Shown: positions 17,344 to 27,815, counted from the stretch's first letter. The stretch: DNA of 64,000 nt from CAVUMR01 sp963742715 (GCA_963742715.1 CAVUMR010000002.1:806001-870000), one strand, 5' to 3'. A program made the numbers and translations. Notes: generated from the sequence alone by a model not told the origin.

Positions 17344-18918
17344 GTGAGTTACAGCGTTCTCGTTGCTGTCGACGGCGCGGCGTCGTCGAGTGAGCTGACC
17401 GCGCTCATCAAGGAGGCCGGCGACTTCGACGTACCGCTGGTGGCTTTCACCACCGGTGACGTACTGCCGGCGCTGGACCGGCGCGAGGTCGACGTCGCGC
17501 TGCTGCACGAGGATCTCGGCCCGCTGCCGATGGTGGACCTGCTCCGGCAGATCTCCTCCGAGCACCCCGAGGTCGGCACCGTCGTCGCGATGCGCCAGCC
17601 GACCACCCAGTCGGTACGCGCGGTGATGGAGGCCGGCGCACGTGCCGTCGTCACCATGCCGTTCACGCTGGAGGAGCTGCACACCCGGCTGCTGACTGCC
17701 GCGACCTGGTCGGAGTCGGTACGCCGCCGGATGCGCGGCGCCGACGACGACGGTCGTACCGTCCGGTCCCGGCTGGTGGCCGTCGCCGGCGCCAAGGGCG
17801 GGGTGGGCACCACCTCGATCACGGTGCGGATGGCGCTGGCCGCGGCCCGGTCCGAGCCGCGGCGCCGGGTCTGCCTGGTGGACCTGGACCTGCAGACCGG
17901 TGACGTGCCGGCCAGCCTCGGCATCCTGCACCGGCGCTCCATCGCGGACCTGATCGAGGTCGCCCAGGACATCACCGCGCGCGCGGTCGAGGACTCGTTG
18001 TTCGTGCACTCGTCCGGACTGCGGGTGCTGCTGGCCCCGGCCGAAGGCGAGCTGACCGAGGACGTCACCGGCCCGGTGGCCCAGCGCATCCTCGGCGCGC
18101 TGCGGTCCCTGTTCGACGTGGTGATCGTGGACTGCGGCGCGGTGTCGACGATGGCCTCCGCGCTCGCCGTCGAGATGGCCGACGACGTGCTCATGGTGGT
18201 CACCCCGGACATCCCGGCGGTACGAGCGGCGAAGCGGCTGCTCCGGCTGTGGTCCAGGCTGGAGGTCTGCAAGCCCGACGACGTCCAGTTGGTGGTCAAC
18301 CGGGCCAGCCGCGACAACGAGGTACAGCCGGGCCTGATCAGCAAGATCATCGGTGTACCGGTCGCGAAGACCCACATCCCGGCCCAGTTCCGCAAGCTCG
18401 AGCACGACATCAACTCCGCGCCGCCGGACAAGGCCGAGGACTGGACCCTCTGGAACCCGGTGGTACGCCTGGGCCGGGAGATCTCGCTGCTGCCCACGCC
18501 GCGCCGGCGCTGGCTGCGGCGACCCGGCCGGCGGGCCGCGCGTACCCCCACCACGGCCACCGCGCGCGGGGGTGGTGACGAGGGCTCCGGCCCGGTCGAG
18601 GCGCTTATCGCGATCTTCGTATCGATCATCCTGTTCCTCTGCCTGATCCAGGCGGGGCTGGCCGGCTTCACCGTGGTGATGGCGAGCCGGGCGGCGAACG
18701 CCGGCGCCCGGGCGTACGGCATCGGTGCCGATCCTGACCACGCCGCCAAGGCGAGCCTGCTCTCCGGCTGGCGCGACGACGCGGAGGTCGACGCGCACGG
18801 CGAGAAGGTCACCGTGTCGCTGTCCGTGCCGATGATCTTCGGCGACCTGTCCTCCGGGTACGACGGATTCCGCGTCTCGATGACCGCGGGCACGGTTTCG
18901 GAGGACTCGACATGGTGA
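17344..18918 (+). CDS. CpaE/TadZ ATPase fused to a TadE-like pseudopilin domain
   Basis: This 524-residue protein joins two Tad components. Residues 1-135 form a receiver-like domain (SYSVLVAVDGAASSSELTAL). Residues about 140-400 are a ParA/MinD-type ATPase with the deviant Walker A GAKGGVGTTS at 149 and VCLVDLDLQTGDVPASLG, which is TadZ/CpaE and places the pilus machine in the cell. After a basic linker, residues about 412-524 carry the TadE start GSGPVEALIAIFVSIILFLC and ASRAANAGARAYG. No start codon is visible in frame at the junction, so the fusion appears real. GTG 17344 has an excellent AAAAGGAGG. Confidence 0.85.
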   Translation: MSYSVLVAVDGAASSSELTALIKEAGDFDVPLVAFTTGDVLPALDRREVDVALLHEDLGPLPMVDLLRQISSEHPEVGTVVAMRQPTTQSVRAVMEAGARAVVTMPFTLEELHTRLLTAATWSESVRRRMRGADDDGRTVRSRLVAVAGAKGGVGTTSITVRMALAAARSEPRRRVCLVDLDLQTGDVPASLGILHRRSIADLIEVAQDITARAVEDSLFVHSSGLRVLLAPAEGELTEDVTGPVAQRILGALRSLFDVVIVDCGAVSTMASALAVEMADDVLMVVTPDIPAVRAAKRLLRLWSRLEVCKPDDVQLVVNRASRDNEVQPGLISKIIGVPVAKTHIPAQFRKLEHDINSAPPDKAEDWTLWNPVVRLGREISLLPTPRRRWLRRPGRRAARTPTTATARGGGDEGSGPVEALIAIFVSIILFLCLIQAGLAGFTVVMASRAANAGARAYGIGADPDHAAKASLLSGWRDDAEVDAHGEKVTVSLSVPMIFGDLSSGYDGFRVSMTAGTVSEDSTW

Positions 18919-19288
18919 TGCGGCGCCTGGCGCGGCCCGGTACCCGCGACCGGGGCAGTGCGCTCATCGAGGTAGTGATCTTCCTGCCGGTACTGCTGAT
19001 GTCCCTGCTCGCCGGCATCCAACTCTTCTTCGTCGCGGCCAGCGACCTGTCCGCGCAGAACGCGGCCAGGGCGGGGGCCCGGGCGGCGAGCAAGGGCAGC
19101 AACGGCGAGGGCGCGGCCTATGACTCGGTGGCCGGCTTCCTGCGCGGCCGTACCGAGGTCTGGGTGATCAACGACAGCGACGGCGTGACCGTGCGGGTCA
19201 CCGTCCAGGTTCCACGCGTTTTCCCCGCGCTGCCGAGCTCCGTACTGGTCCGCGGGCACAAGGCGGTCATGCCGTTGGAGGACAGCGA

Positions 19289-19298
<10 letters not shown>
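18912..19298 (+). CDS. TadE-like minor pseudopilin
   Basis: This 128-residue protein begins with a basic leader and the TadE signature GSALIEVVIFLPVLLMSLLA, with the conserved Glu inside one membrane helix, followed by SAQNAARAGARAASKG. The rest is a small extracytoplasmic domain. Its ATG (18912) overlaps the end of the CpaE-TadE gene, and its stop overlaps the tadA start, so it is tightly coupled in the operon. It should be a second TadE-type minor subunit needed for pilus assembly. Confidence 0.8.
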
Positions 19299-20644
<1,346 letters not shown>

Positions 20645-20657
20645 ACCAGGTACCGGC

Positions 20658-21611
20658 ATGGTGAGCACCCTGAACACGCTCAGCGCCGATCCCCGGTTCC
20701 CGCTGGTGCTGTTCCTGACCACGCTCGTACTGGCGTGGGCGGGGGTCTTCCAGCTCGTACGCGCCGACATGCGGTCCCGCGAGCTCACCTGGCTGGCCGC
20801 GTTCGGCGAGCCGATCGTGACGAACCTGCCCTGGTACGCCCGGCTGGACCTGCGGTTCCGGCGGACCCGTCCGGGCGCGTGGCTGGAGGGCCAGTTGCGC
20901 GCGGGCGGGGTCCGCATCCCGCCGCTGCAGTTCGTCACGATGGTCGCGGTCATCGCGCTCGCGGTACGACTGCTCAGCGCGGTGCTGTTGCCGTCGCCGG
21001 TACCGGGGACGCTGGGCATGCTCACCGTGCTGGTAGCCGTGGTCTACCTGCGCCGTCGCAAGATCAAGCGGCAGTTGGCGTTCACCGTGCAGGTGGCCGA
21101 CGTGGCCCGGGTACTGGCGAACTTCACCTCGGCCGGGTTGTCGCTGCCGACCGCCGCGGCGGCCGCGGCCGAGGAGCTGCCGGAGCCGGCCGCCTCGGAG
21201 ATGCGGCTGGTCGGGCAGGCACTCGCGGTGGGTCACGGAGTCGAGGGCGCGCTCGGTGAGCTGAGCAAGCGGATGCCGTCGCGGGAGTTGTCGGTACTGG
21301 CCGGCACCATCAACGTGCTGTCCCGCAGCGGTGGCGACACGGCCCACGCGATGCGCACGATCTCGCACACGCTGGAGTCCCGGCGCGAGGTGCTGGACGA
21401 GATCCAGACGACCCTGTCGATGTCGAAGGCGAACGCCTGGGGCGTCGTCATCCTCGGTATCGGCAGCGTGCTGATCATCCGGTTCATGGCGCCGGACGCG
21501 TTGACGCTGCTGCTCACCACCCCGATCGGCCTGCTCGCGACGAGCGTCGCGGTGTTCCTGTTCGTGTCCGGGTACCTGCTGCTCCGGCGCGCAACCAAGA
21601 TCAACATCTAG
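20658..21611 (+). CDS. tadB: TadB-like type II secretion F-domain protein
   Basis: This 317-residue membrane protein starts with a helix (PLVLFLTTLVLAWAGVFQLV), has a further helix pair near residues 90-130, then the T2SF cytoplasmic domain (KRQLAFTVQVADVARVLANF, then PSRELSVLAGTINVLSRSGG) and two C-terminal helices. TadB and TadC form the inner-membrane platform on which TadA acts. ATG 20658 follows the tadA stop by 14 bases. A 13-bp duplication of its stop region (TAGTGACTGC) follows. Confidence 0.88.
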   Translation: MVSTLNTLSADPRFPLVLFLTTLVLAWAGVFQLVRADMRSRELTWLAAFGEPIVTNLPWYARLDLRFRRTRPGAWLEGQLRAGGVRIPPLQFVTMVAVIALAVRLLSAVLLPSPVPGTLGMLTVLVAVVYLRRRKIKRQLAFTVQVADVARVLANFTSAGLSLPTAAAAAAEELPEPAASEMRLVGQALAVGHGVEGALGELSKRMPSRELSVLAGTINVLSRSGGDTAHAMRTISHTLESRREVLDEIQTTLSMSKANAWGVVILGIGSVLIIRFMAPDALTLLLTTPIGLLATSVAVFLFVSGYLLLRRATKINI

Positions 21612-21651
21612 TGACTGCATCTAGTGACTGCCGAGGGGAGGGCTTGAGGTC

Positions 21652-22548
21652 ATGTGGCCGCTGCTGATACCGCCCGCGATCGCCATCTGCGTACTGGCGG
21701 GCTGCTACGGCGTCTGGATGTTGCGTACCGCGCAACCGACGGACCTGCTCGAACCCCGGCCGGTGGTGCGCCGGCGTACCACCAACCGCGGCTCGCGGGT
21801 CGACCAGATCATGGAGGGGCTGGGCCGTCCTCTCGTACCGCTCGCGGTCAAGGCGTTCGGCCCCGGCTGGGTCGAGGCCAACCGGCGGCGGCTGGCCGCG
21901 GCCGGCGAGCCGTCCCGGCCGGCGACCGACCGGTTCCTGGCCCGCAAGATCGGTACCGGACTGATCGGCACCCTGGCCGCGGTCACGATCGTGCTGCAGG
22001 GGCATCCGTTCATCGGCCTCGTCTTCGCCGTGCTCGGCTGGCTGGTGCTGGACCTCTGGCTGCGCTCGAAGGCGAGCCGCCGGCAGGGCGACATCCAGCG
22101 GGAACTGCCGGACTTCCTCGACGTACTGGCCGTCACGCTCGGCGCCGGGCTGAGCTTCCGGGCCGCGTTCGGCCGGGTCGCCGAAGCGCTCGGTGGCGCG
22201 CTCGGCGAGGAGGTGCGGTCCACTCTCAACGCGATCGACGTGGGCGTGTCCCGGCGTACCGCGCTGGACGAGATGCGCAACCGGAACTCCTCCCGCACGC
22301 TGCGCCGGTTCATCGCCGCGGTGCTGCAGAGCGAGGAACTCGGTACCCCGCTGGCCGCGGTGGTGGCCGACCAGGCGCAGGAGATGCGCCGGGAACGTGC
22401 CCGCGAGGCGCGCCGCCGCGCCGGTCGGGCCGACCCGCAGGTCACCGTCGTCGCGGCCCTGTTCTTCCTGCCCGGCGCCGCCATCCTGCTGCTGACCGCG
22501 TTCGCATTGGTGATGTTCCGTGACATCGGCTCGCTCTTCAACTTCTGA
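21652..22548 (+). CDS. tadC: TadC-like type II secretion F-domain protein
   Basis: This 298-residue protein is the second platform subunit. It has an N-terminal helix, a helix pair near residues 100-140 (GTLAAVTIVLQGHPFIGLVF), the T2SF domain (QRELPDFLDVLAVTLGAGLS, then LRRFIAAVLQSEELGTPLA and QAQEMRRERAREARRRAGRA) and a C-terminal helix. ATG 21652 follows GAGGGGAGGG. The next gene begins inside its end, which joins the sensor kinase to the pilus operon. Confidence 0.88.
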   Translation: MWPLLIPPAIAICVLAGCYGVWMLRTAQPTDLLEPRPVVRRRTTNRGSRVDQIMEGLGRPLVPLAVKAFGPGWVEANRRRLAAAGEPSRPATDRFLARKIGTGLIGTLAAVTIVLQGHPFIGLVFAVLGWLVLDLWLRSKASRRQGDIQRELPDFLDVLAVTLGAGLSFRAAFGRVAEALGGALGEEVRSTLNAIDVGVSRRTALDEMRNRNSSRTLRRFIAAVLQSEELGTPLAAVVADQAQEMRRERAREARRRAGRADPQVTVVAALFFLPGAAILLLTAFALVMFRDIGSLFNF

Positions 22549-23863
22549 GCCGGCCGGCGCCGGCTCCGCGACCCGCCCCGACGCGGCCGGTCGTGGAGAG
22601 TCGGCGTCCTTCCCGGCCTCGGCCAGCCGGTCGCCGTTCGCCAGCCGGATGCCGAGGCTCGCCGCGGTCGCCGGACTGTGTCGGGTACTCGTCGGCATGC
22701 GGCTGGCCATGCTGGTGCTCTCGGTGGGCGCCGAGGTACAGGACCGGCAGCGGATCTGGGTACTCGTGGCCCAGGCCGGAGCCGGTGTGGCCACCGCACT
22801 GGTACTGGTGAACTGGCGCGAGGGCACCTCGCTGTTCGGCCGCCCGTGGTACATGGTGCTCGACGTCACCGCCACCGTGGTGACGCTCGGGGTGACCGGT
22901 ACCGAGGGTCCGTTCTTCTCGTACACGCTGGGCACGGCCGCGCTGGTGGGAGCGTTGTTCGGCCGGCGCGGCGCGGTGCTGTCCTCGGTGGCGCTGGTCG
23001 CCGGGTACTGGGCCGTGCTGCTGCACGAGAGCGGCTTGAGCCAGCTGTCCTTCCAGGAGTTGTTCGGCCGGCCGGTGCTCTACCCGGCCTTCGCGGTGGC
23101 CGGTGCCGCGCTGCGCCGGCTGCTGTACCGGGAAGCCGAGGCGCTGAACGCGCTGCACGTCGCGTACGCCCAGGTGGCCGCCGAACACGAGCGGGCCCGG
23201 CTGGCCCGCGACCTGCACGACTTCCTCGGCAAGACGCTGACCGGCATCTCGCTCGGCGCGACCGGCCTGGTCATGCTGATCGACCGCGACCCGGGGTTGG
23301 CCCGCAAGCACGCACAGGAGTTGGCCAGTGCGGCCGAGGCCGCGACCCGGGACGCCCGCAAGCTGGTCGGCGAGCTGCGTACCGACCGGGCCGAGGGATC
23401 GCTCGCCGACGCGGTACGCGCGACCGCGAGCGAATGGGAACGGGGGACCGGGCTGGGAGCCACGGTCGACGTGGACGACTGCGTGCGACTGAGCAACCTG
23501 TCCCGGCACGAGTTGATGGGGGTACTGAACGAGGCACTGCGCAACGTCGCGCGGCACGCCGAAGCCAGTGGCGTACAGATCGCGATCAGGTGCAGTGGAC
23601 CGGACGCCGAGATGCGGGTGGCCGATGACGGCCGCGGCATCGGCTGCGACACGGACGATGGGCAACTGCAAGCCGTCGGCAAGTACGGGATCGTCGGGAT
23701 GCGGGAGCGCGTCCTGCGGGTCGGTGGCCACTTCGCCATCGAGACGCGGGACGGCGCCGGTACGACCGTCGTCGCGCGGGTCCCGGTGAGCGGTGAAGAC
23801 AGTGCGGAGCCAGTCGGGGGCGGGTCGGGGAGGCGGACAAATGGTCACAGTCGCGATCGCTGA
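22520..23863 (+). CDS. NarL/LiaS-type sensor histidine kinase
   Basis: This 447-residue kinase has a disordered N-terminus, a block of about six membrane helices (about 45-200) and no large external sensor domain. A HisKA_3 dimerisation domain follows (ERARLARDLHDFLGKTLTGI, with the phosphorylated His), then the HATPase: N box NEALRNVARHA, G boxes VADDGRGIG and YGIVGMRERV. It should phosphorylate the response regulator encoded next. The GTG at 22520 lies within tadC, and the regulator overlaps its end. This implies co-expression with the pilus, possibly to sense membrane or surface state. Confidence 0.9.
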   Translation: MTSARSSTSEPAGAGSATRPDAAGRGESASFPASASRSPFASRMPRLAAVAGLCRVLVGMRLAMLVLSVGAEVQDRQRIWVLVAQAGAGVATALVLVNWREGTSLFGRPWYMVLDVTATVVTLGVTGTEGPFFSYTLGTAALVGALFGRRGAVLSSVALVAGYWAVLLHESGLSQLSFQELFGRPVLYPAFAVAGAALRRLLYREAEALNALHVAYAQVAAEHERARLARDLHDFLGKTLTGISLGATGLVMLIDRDPGLARKHAQELASAAEAATRDARKLVGELRTDRAEGSLADAVRATASEWERGTGLGATVDVDDCVRLSNLSRHELMGVLNEALRNVARHAEASGVQIAIRCSGPDAEMRVADDGRGIGCDTDDGQLQAVGKYGIVGMRERVLRVGGHFAIETRDGAGTTVVARVPVSGEDSAEPVGGGSGRRTNGHSRDR

Positions 23864-24632
23864 CGACAACGACGTGGTGCGCCTAGGACTCACCACGTTG
23901 TTGCAGGTGAGCGACGACGTGCAGGTCGTCGGTACGGCCAAGGACGGCGTGGAGGCGATCGCCGTCACCGCCGAGCACCGGCCCGACGTCATCCTGCTGG
24001 ACCTGCGCATGCCCCGCATGGACGGGGTCACGGCCACCCCGCGACTGGCCGAGATGACCCGGGTACTGGTGCTCACCTACGCCGAGGACGAGGCGCTGGT
24101 ACTGGCCGCGCTCGCCGCCGGGGCGACCAGTTATCTCGTACACGGGCAGTTCGATCCGGAGGAACTGGTGAAGGCCATCGTCGGTACGTACGACGGCTGG
24201 ATGGTCCTCTCGCCCTGCGCGACCACGGCGATCAGCGGTCACCTCCGGTCCGCCGCCGTACCGGTCAGCCCGGCCGCCCCGAACGGCGCCCCGGCTCCGG
24301 CGGTCCGTCCGAACCCCGCGCTCGTGACCGGCATGGTGAACATGCGGGACGGACGCGAGTCCCGGGACCAGCTCGACACCAAGCCCGCGTCGACCCCGTT
24401 CACCAACCCGATCGTCGGCTCGTTGAGCAGTCGGGAGCGCGAGGTGATGGCGCTGGTGGCGAAGGGATGCCCGAACCAGGCGATCGCGGCCGACCTGTAC
24501 CTGAGCGAGAAGACGGTCAAGAACCACATCAACCGGATCTACGCGAAGCTCGGGGTGTCCAACCGGGCGGCCGCCATCGCGACCTGGCTGGGTACCGCGG
24601 GCACCGCCCCCGGTGCCAGCCGTACCGCCTGA
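23841..24632 (+). CDS. LuxR/NarL-type response regulator
   Basis: This 263-residue protein has an N-terminal receiver domain (VTVAIADDNDVVRLGLTTLL, acceptor Asp in VILLDLRMPRMDG) and a C-terminal LuxR helix-turn-helix (LSSREREVMALVAKGCPNQ, LYLSEKTVKNHINRIYAKLG). The usual receiver Lys after the fifth strand appears to be His (TSYLVHGQFDPEEL, where family members have YLLKD). A linker of about 70 residues, longer than usual, separates the domains. ATG 23841 follows GGGGAGG. It pairs with the upstream kinase and probably controls the tad locus, among others. Confidence 0.9.
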   Translation: MVTVAIADDNDVVRLGLTTLLQVSDDVQVVGTAKDGVEAIAVTAEHRPDVILLDLRMPRMDGVTATPRLAEMTRVLVLTYAEDEALVLAALAAGATSYLVHGQFDPEELVKAIVGTYDGWMVLSPCATTAISGHLRSAAVPVSPAAPNGAPAPAVRPNPALVTGMVNMRDGRESRDQLDTKPASTPFTNPIVGSLSSREREVMALVAKGCPNQAIAADLYLSEKTVKNHINRIYAKLGVSNRAAAIATWLGTAGTAPGASRTA

Positions 24633-24684
24633 CGCCGCTGGTCAGCTCGCGCACCGGCGGATGCGGCCGGCCACCTGGGCACGG

Positions 24685-25068
24685 TCAGCCGCGCCGGACC
24701 GACCGGGGACCGAGCACCTCGGCACCCAACTCCACCACCCGGTCGCGCAGCCCGCGGTCCGCGGTGACCACCAGGCACCGGCGGTCGCCGCGCTCCCGTA
24801 CCAGCTTGACGATCGTGTCGTCGCCCGATCCGGGCGCACTGACCACCGGTACCCCCGGAATCGATTCCACTCCGGCGGCCTTGCCCTCCACGACCAGCGT
24901 GACCTCGACGGCGCCGGTCGGCCCGGCCAGGTGGTCGAGGGACTCCCGGGCGAGCGCGTCGCGGAGCCGCTCGGTCGCCCCCGCCCGGTCCCGCCACCAG
25001 CCGTCCGGCACCGAGCCGACCACGTTCGCCGCGTCCACGATCAGCAACGCCCGTTCCTCATCGCTCAC
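24685..25068 (-). CDS. NYN/PIN-like (YacP-type) domain protein
   Basis: This 127-residue protein has the NYN/YacP pattern: LLIVDAANVVGSVPDGWW, then TLVVEGKAAG, SGDDTIVKLVRERG and LVVTADRGLRDRVVELGAEV. Several acidic residues suit metal-dependent RNA cleavage. Related proteins are putative ribonucleases. The GTG at 25066-25068 is chosen because upstream residues would be encoded by a 22-bp repeat. It is divergent from the hydroxymandelate oxidase gene and probably unrelated to the cluster, marking its left border. Confidence 0.7.
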   Translation of the reverse strand: MSDEERALLIVDAANVVGSVPDGWWRDRAGATERLRDALARESLDHLAGPTGAVEVTLVVEGKAAGVESIPGVPVVSAPGSGDDTIVKLVRERGDRRCLVVTADRGLRDRVVELGAEVLGPRSVRRG

Positions 25069-25076
25069 CCGGTCAG

Positions 25077-25186
25077 GGTGGCAGGTCGGGTGGGCCGAGG
25101 TGGCAGGTCGGGTGGGCCGAGGTGGCAGGTCGGGTGGGCCGAGGTGGCAGGTCGGGTGGGCCGAGGTGGCGGGTCGGGTGGGCCGT
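25077..25186. repeat. 22-bp G-rich tandem repeat, five units
   Basis: Five tandem units of GGTGGCAGGTCGGGTGGGCC plus GA fill the space between the NYN gene and the hydroxymandelate oxidase gene. The first four are identical and the fifth differs at two bases. Runs of G on the plus strand could fold into quadruplex structures in the promoter region of the cluster. Confidence 0.95.
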
Positions 25187-25315
25187 GTTGCCGGGATCCC
25201 GGTTCCGATCCATGATCGTGCGGGCGCGACTGGCACGCTGGCCGGTGCCTGCGGCGCCCGGTCCACACCGGGCGCGCCCGGTCGAAGAGCTGGTCACGAG
25301 AGGGAGGACGGCCCG

Positions 25316-26410
25316 GTGCTCATCCTCGGCGCCGAGGACTATCAGGAGTACGCCCGGAGCGCGTTGAGCCCGGACGTGTGGGACTACGTCGACGGCGGCA
25401 GTGGCGCGGAGGTGACGCTCGCCGCCAACCGGGAGGCGTTCGCGGCGGTGCGGCTGCGACCGCGGGTACTGGTGGACGTGTCCAGCTGCCCCACCTCGAT
25501 CGAACTGCTCGGCGCGTCGCTGCGCACCCCGGTGGCGATCGCGCCGCTCGCGTACCACGGGCAGATCCACCCGGACGGGGAGGTGGCCACCGCCCGCGGC
25601 GCCGGAGAGGCCGGCGCGCTGTTCGTGGTCAGCATCTTCGCCAGCCGGTCGCTCGAGGACATCGCCGCGGCCGCCACCGGACCGCTCTGGCTGCAGCTGT
25701 ACTGGCTGCGCCGACGGGAAGTGCTGGAAGACCTGGCCGCCCGCGCGGTCGCCGCCGGATACCAGGCGCTGGTGCTGACCGTGGACACCCCGCGGCTCGG
25801 CCGGCGGATACGCGACCTGCGCAACGGCTTCGCGGTGGCGCCCGAGTTCGGCGCGGCGAACGTCGACCCGGACGTGATGGCCAGCGCGTCCGAGCACCAG
25901 CCCGGCGTGTCCGCGATCGCCGCGCACGCCGACGCCACCTTCGACACCCGGATCACCTGGTCCGACCTGGCCTGGCTGCGCGGGTTGACCAACCTTCCGC
26001 TGCTGCTCAAGGGGATCGTCACCGCGGAGGACGCCCGGCTCGCGGTCGAGCACGGCGTGGACGGGATCATCGTGTCCAACCACGGCGGCCGGCAGCTCGA
26101 TGGCGCGGTGGGTGCGCTGGACGCGCTGCCCGAGGTGGTGGACGCGGTGGCCGGACACTGCCCGGTGCTCGTGGACGGGGGAGTGCGGCACGGCCGGGAC
26201 GTGTTCGCCGCGCTCGCCCTCGGCGCGTCCGCCGTACTGATCGGCCGGCCGGCGCTGTGGGGGCTCGCGGTCGACGGCGCGGCCGGGGTGACCAACGTGG
26301 TACGGCTGCTCACCGACGAGCTCGCGCACACCATGGCGCTCACCGGCCGGCCGAGCCTCGCCGGACTGGACCGGTCGGCCGTGGTCTACCGGAGCGGCGA
26401 CACGCCGTGA
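25316..26410 (+). CDS. hmo: 4-hydroxymandelate oxidase, FMN-dependent
   Basis: This 364-residue protein belongs to the FMN-dependent alpha-hydroxyacid oxidases. It has the N-terminal DVWDYVDGGSGAEVTLAAN, the FMN-site segment PVAIAPLAYHG, the catalytic His256 in IVSNHGGRQLDG and the phosphate loop VLVDGGVRHGRDVFAALALG. In 4-hydroxyphenylglycine synthesis Hmo oxidises L-4-hydroxymandelate to 4-hydroxybenzoylformate. That assignment rests on the hydroxymandelate synthase and HpgT-like genes in the window; lactate or glycolate oxidase would be the alternative. GTG 25316 follows AGGGAGG. It starts a three-gene operon. Confidence 0.85.
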   Translation: MLILGAEDYQEYARSALSPDVWDYVDGGSGAEVTLAANREAFAAVRLRPRVLVDVSSCPTSIELLGASLRTPVAIAPLAYHGQIHPDGEVATARGAGEAGALFVVSIFASRSLEDIAAAATGPLWLQLYWLRRREVLEDLAARAVAAGYQALVLTVDTPRLGRRIRDLRNGFAVAPEFGAANVDPDVMASASEHQPGVSAIAAHADATFDTRITWSDLAWLRGLTNLPLLLKGIVTAEDARLAVEHGVDGIIVSNHGGRQLDGAVGALDALPEVVDAVAGHCPVLVDGGVRHGRDVFAALALGASAVLIGRPALWGLAVDGAAGVTNVVRLLTDELAHTMALTGRPSLAGLDRSAVVYRSGDTP

Positions 26411-26495
26411 GACGGTATGCCCACGCGCACCGCGGCCGCGGTTCCGGCCGCGGTCGCGGCTGACGGCTGGCTTGCACGGGAAGGGCCGCACGACG

Positions 26496-27815
26496 GTGGT
26501 GGAGCTCGACAAGGACACGCTGCACCGGTCGGTGTCCGATCCGGTGTCGGCGTCGATGAACTTCCTCAACGAGGTCGCGGGGCGCTTCCCGGACGCGATC
26601 TCGCTGGCCGCCGGCCGGCCGTACGAGGGGTTCTTCCGTACCGGTGACATCGGCCGGTACCTGGACCTGTACGTCGGGTACCTGCGCGAACACGGCCACT
26701 CCGAGGAGCAGGTACGCCGGCTGTTGATGCAGTACGGCCGTACCAACGGGATCATCCACGACCTGATCGCGCGGCTGCTCGCGACCGACGAGGACATCCA
26801 CGTGAGTCCGGAGGCGATCGGCGTGACCGCCGGTTGCCAGGAGGCCATGGTCATCGTGCTGCGCGGGCTGTGCGCCGGGCCGGACGACGTACTGCTCGCC
26901 GCCTCGCCGTGCTACGTGGGCATCACCGGAGCCGCCCGGCTGGTCGACGTCGAGGTGGTACCGGTGCCGGAGACCGGTACCGGACTGGATCCGGCCACGG
27001 TCGCCGAAGTGGCCCGGTCGGTACGCGCGACCGGCCGCAACCCGCGGGCGTTGTACCTGGTACCGGACTTCTCCAACCCGTCCGGCATCTCGCTGGACGT
27101 GGACACCCGGCAGCGGCTGCTCGACGTGGCCGCGGCCGAGGACCTGCTGCTGCTCGAGGACAACCCGTACGGCCTGTTCGGCGTGGACGACCGGCCCCGG
27201 CCGACGCTCAAGTCGCTGGACTCCGGCGGTCGGGTGATCTACCTCGGCTCGTTCGCCAAGTCCGGCTTTCCCGGTGCCCGGATCGGCTACTTCGTCGCCG
27301 AGCAGACCGTGATCGACGCGGCCGGCAGGCGCACCCTGCTCGCCGAGGAGCTGTCCACCGTCAAGAGCATGCTCACGGTCAACACGTCACCGATCGCGCA
27401 GGCGGTCATCGGCGGGTTGCTGGTCGACTGCGACTGCAGCCTGCGTACCGCCAACCGGGAGAAGATCGCGTTCTACCGGCAGAACCTCAAGACGCTGCTG
27501 GCCGCGCTCGACCGGTACTTCCCGTCGCCGGCGCGGGACGAGCGCGGCATCCGATGGAACGTGCCGTCCGGCGGCTTCTTCGCGGTGGTCGACGCGCCGG
27601 TACAGGCGGACGAGAAGCTGCTGGAAACCTCGGCCCGGGAGTACGGCGTGCTGTGGACGCCGATGAGCTTCTTCTACCCCGACGGGGCCGGTGCCAACTC
27701 GTTGCGGCTGGCCAGCAGCTACCTTGAGCCGGCGCAGATCGACGAAGGTGTACGCCGGCTGGCCCGGTTGATCGCCGACCACACCAGCTCACCGAGCTCA
27801 TCCATCCCCCGCTGA
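26496..27815 (+). CDS. hpgT: 4-hydroxyphenylglycine aminotransferase (HpgT-like)
   Basis: This 439-residue PLP enzyme of fold type I closely follows HpgT of glycopeptide clusters: SASMNFLNEVAGRFPDAIS, QYGRTNGIIHDLIARLLATD, VTAGCQEAMVIVLRGL, SPCYVGITGAARLVDVEVV and VPDFSNPSG. Lys255 in GSFAKSGFPGARIG should hold PLP. It would transfer an amino group to 4-hydroxybenzoylformate to give 4-hydroxyphenylglycine. The start is GTG 26496, ten bases after GGGAAGGG; an upstream TTG at 26472 is possible. It follows hmo in the same operon. Confidence 0.88.
   Translation: MVELDKDTLHRSVSDPVSASMNFLNEVAGRFPDAISLAAGRPYEGFFRTGDIGRYLDLYVGYLREHGHSEEQVRRLLMQYGRTNGIIHDLIARLLATDEDIHVSPEAIGVTAGCQEAMVIVLRGLCAGPDDVLLAASPCYVGITGAARLVDVEVVPVPETGTGLDPATVAEVARSVRATGRNPRALYLVPDFSNPSGISLDVDTRQRLLDVAAAEDLLLLEDNPYGLFGVDDRPRPTLKSLDSGGRVIYLGSFAKSGFPGARIGYFVAEQTVIDAAGRRTLLAEELSTVKSMLTVNTSPIAQAVIGGLLVDCDCSLRTANREKIAFYRQNLKTLLAALDRYFPSPARDERGIRWNVPSGGFFAVVDAPVQADEKLLETSAREYGVLWTPMSFFYPDGAGANSLRLASSYLEPAQIDEGVRRLARLIADHTSSPSSSIPR

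Noticed and set aside
16465..18798. 777-residue minus-strand frame over the tad genes
   Set aside because: It is antisense to the CpaB and CpaE genes, which have clear motifs and start sites. The composition is typical of shadow frames.
25077..25186. CRISPR-like array
   Set aside because: The units are directly tandem with no unique spacers, and no cas genes are nearby.
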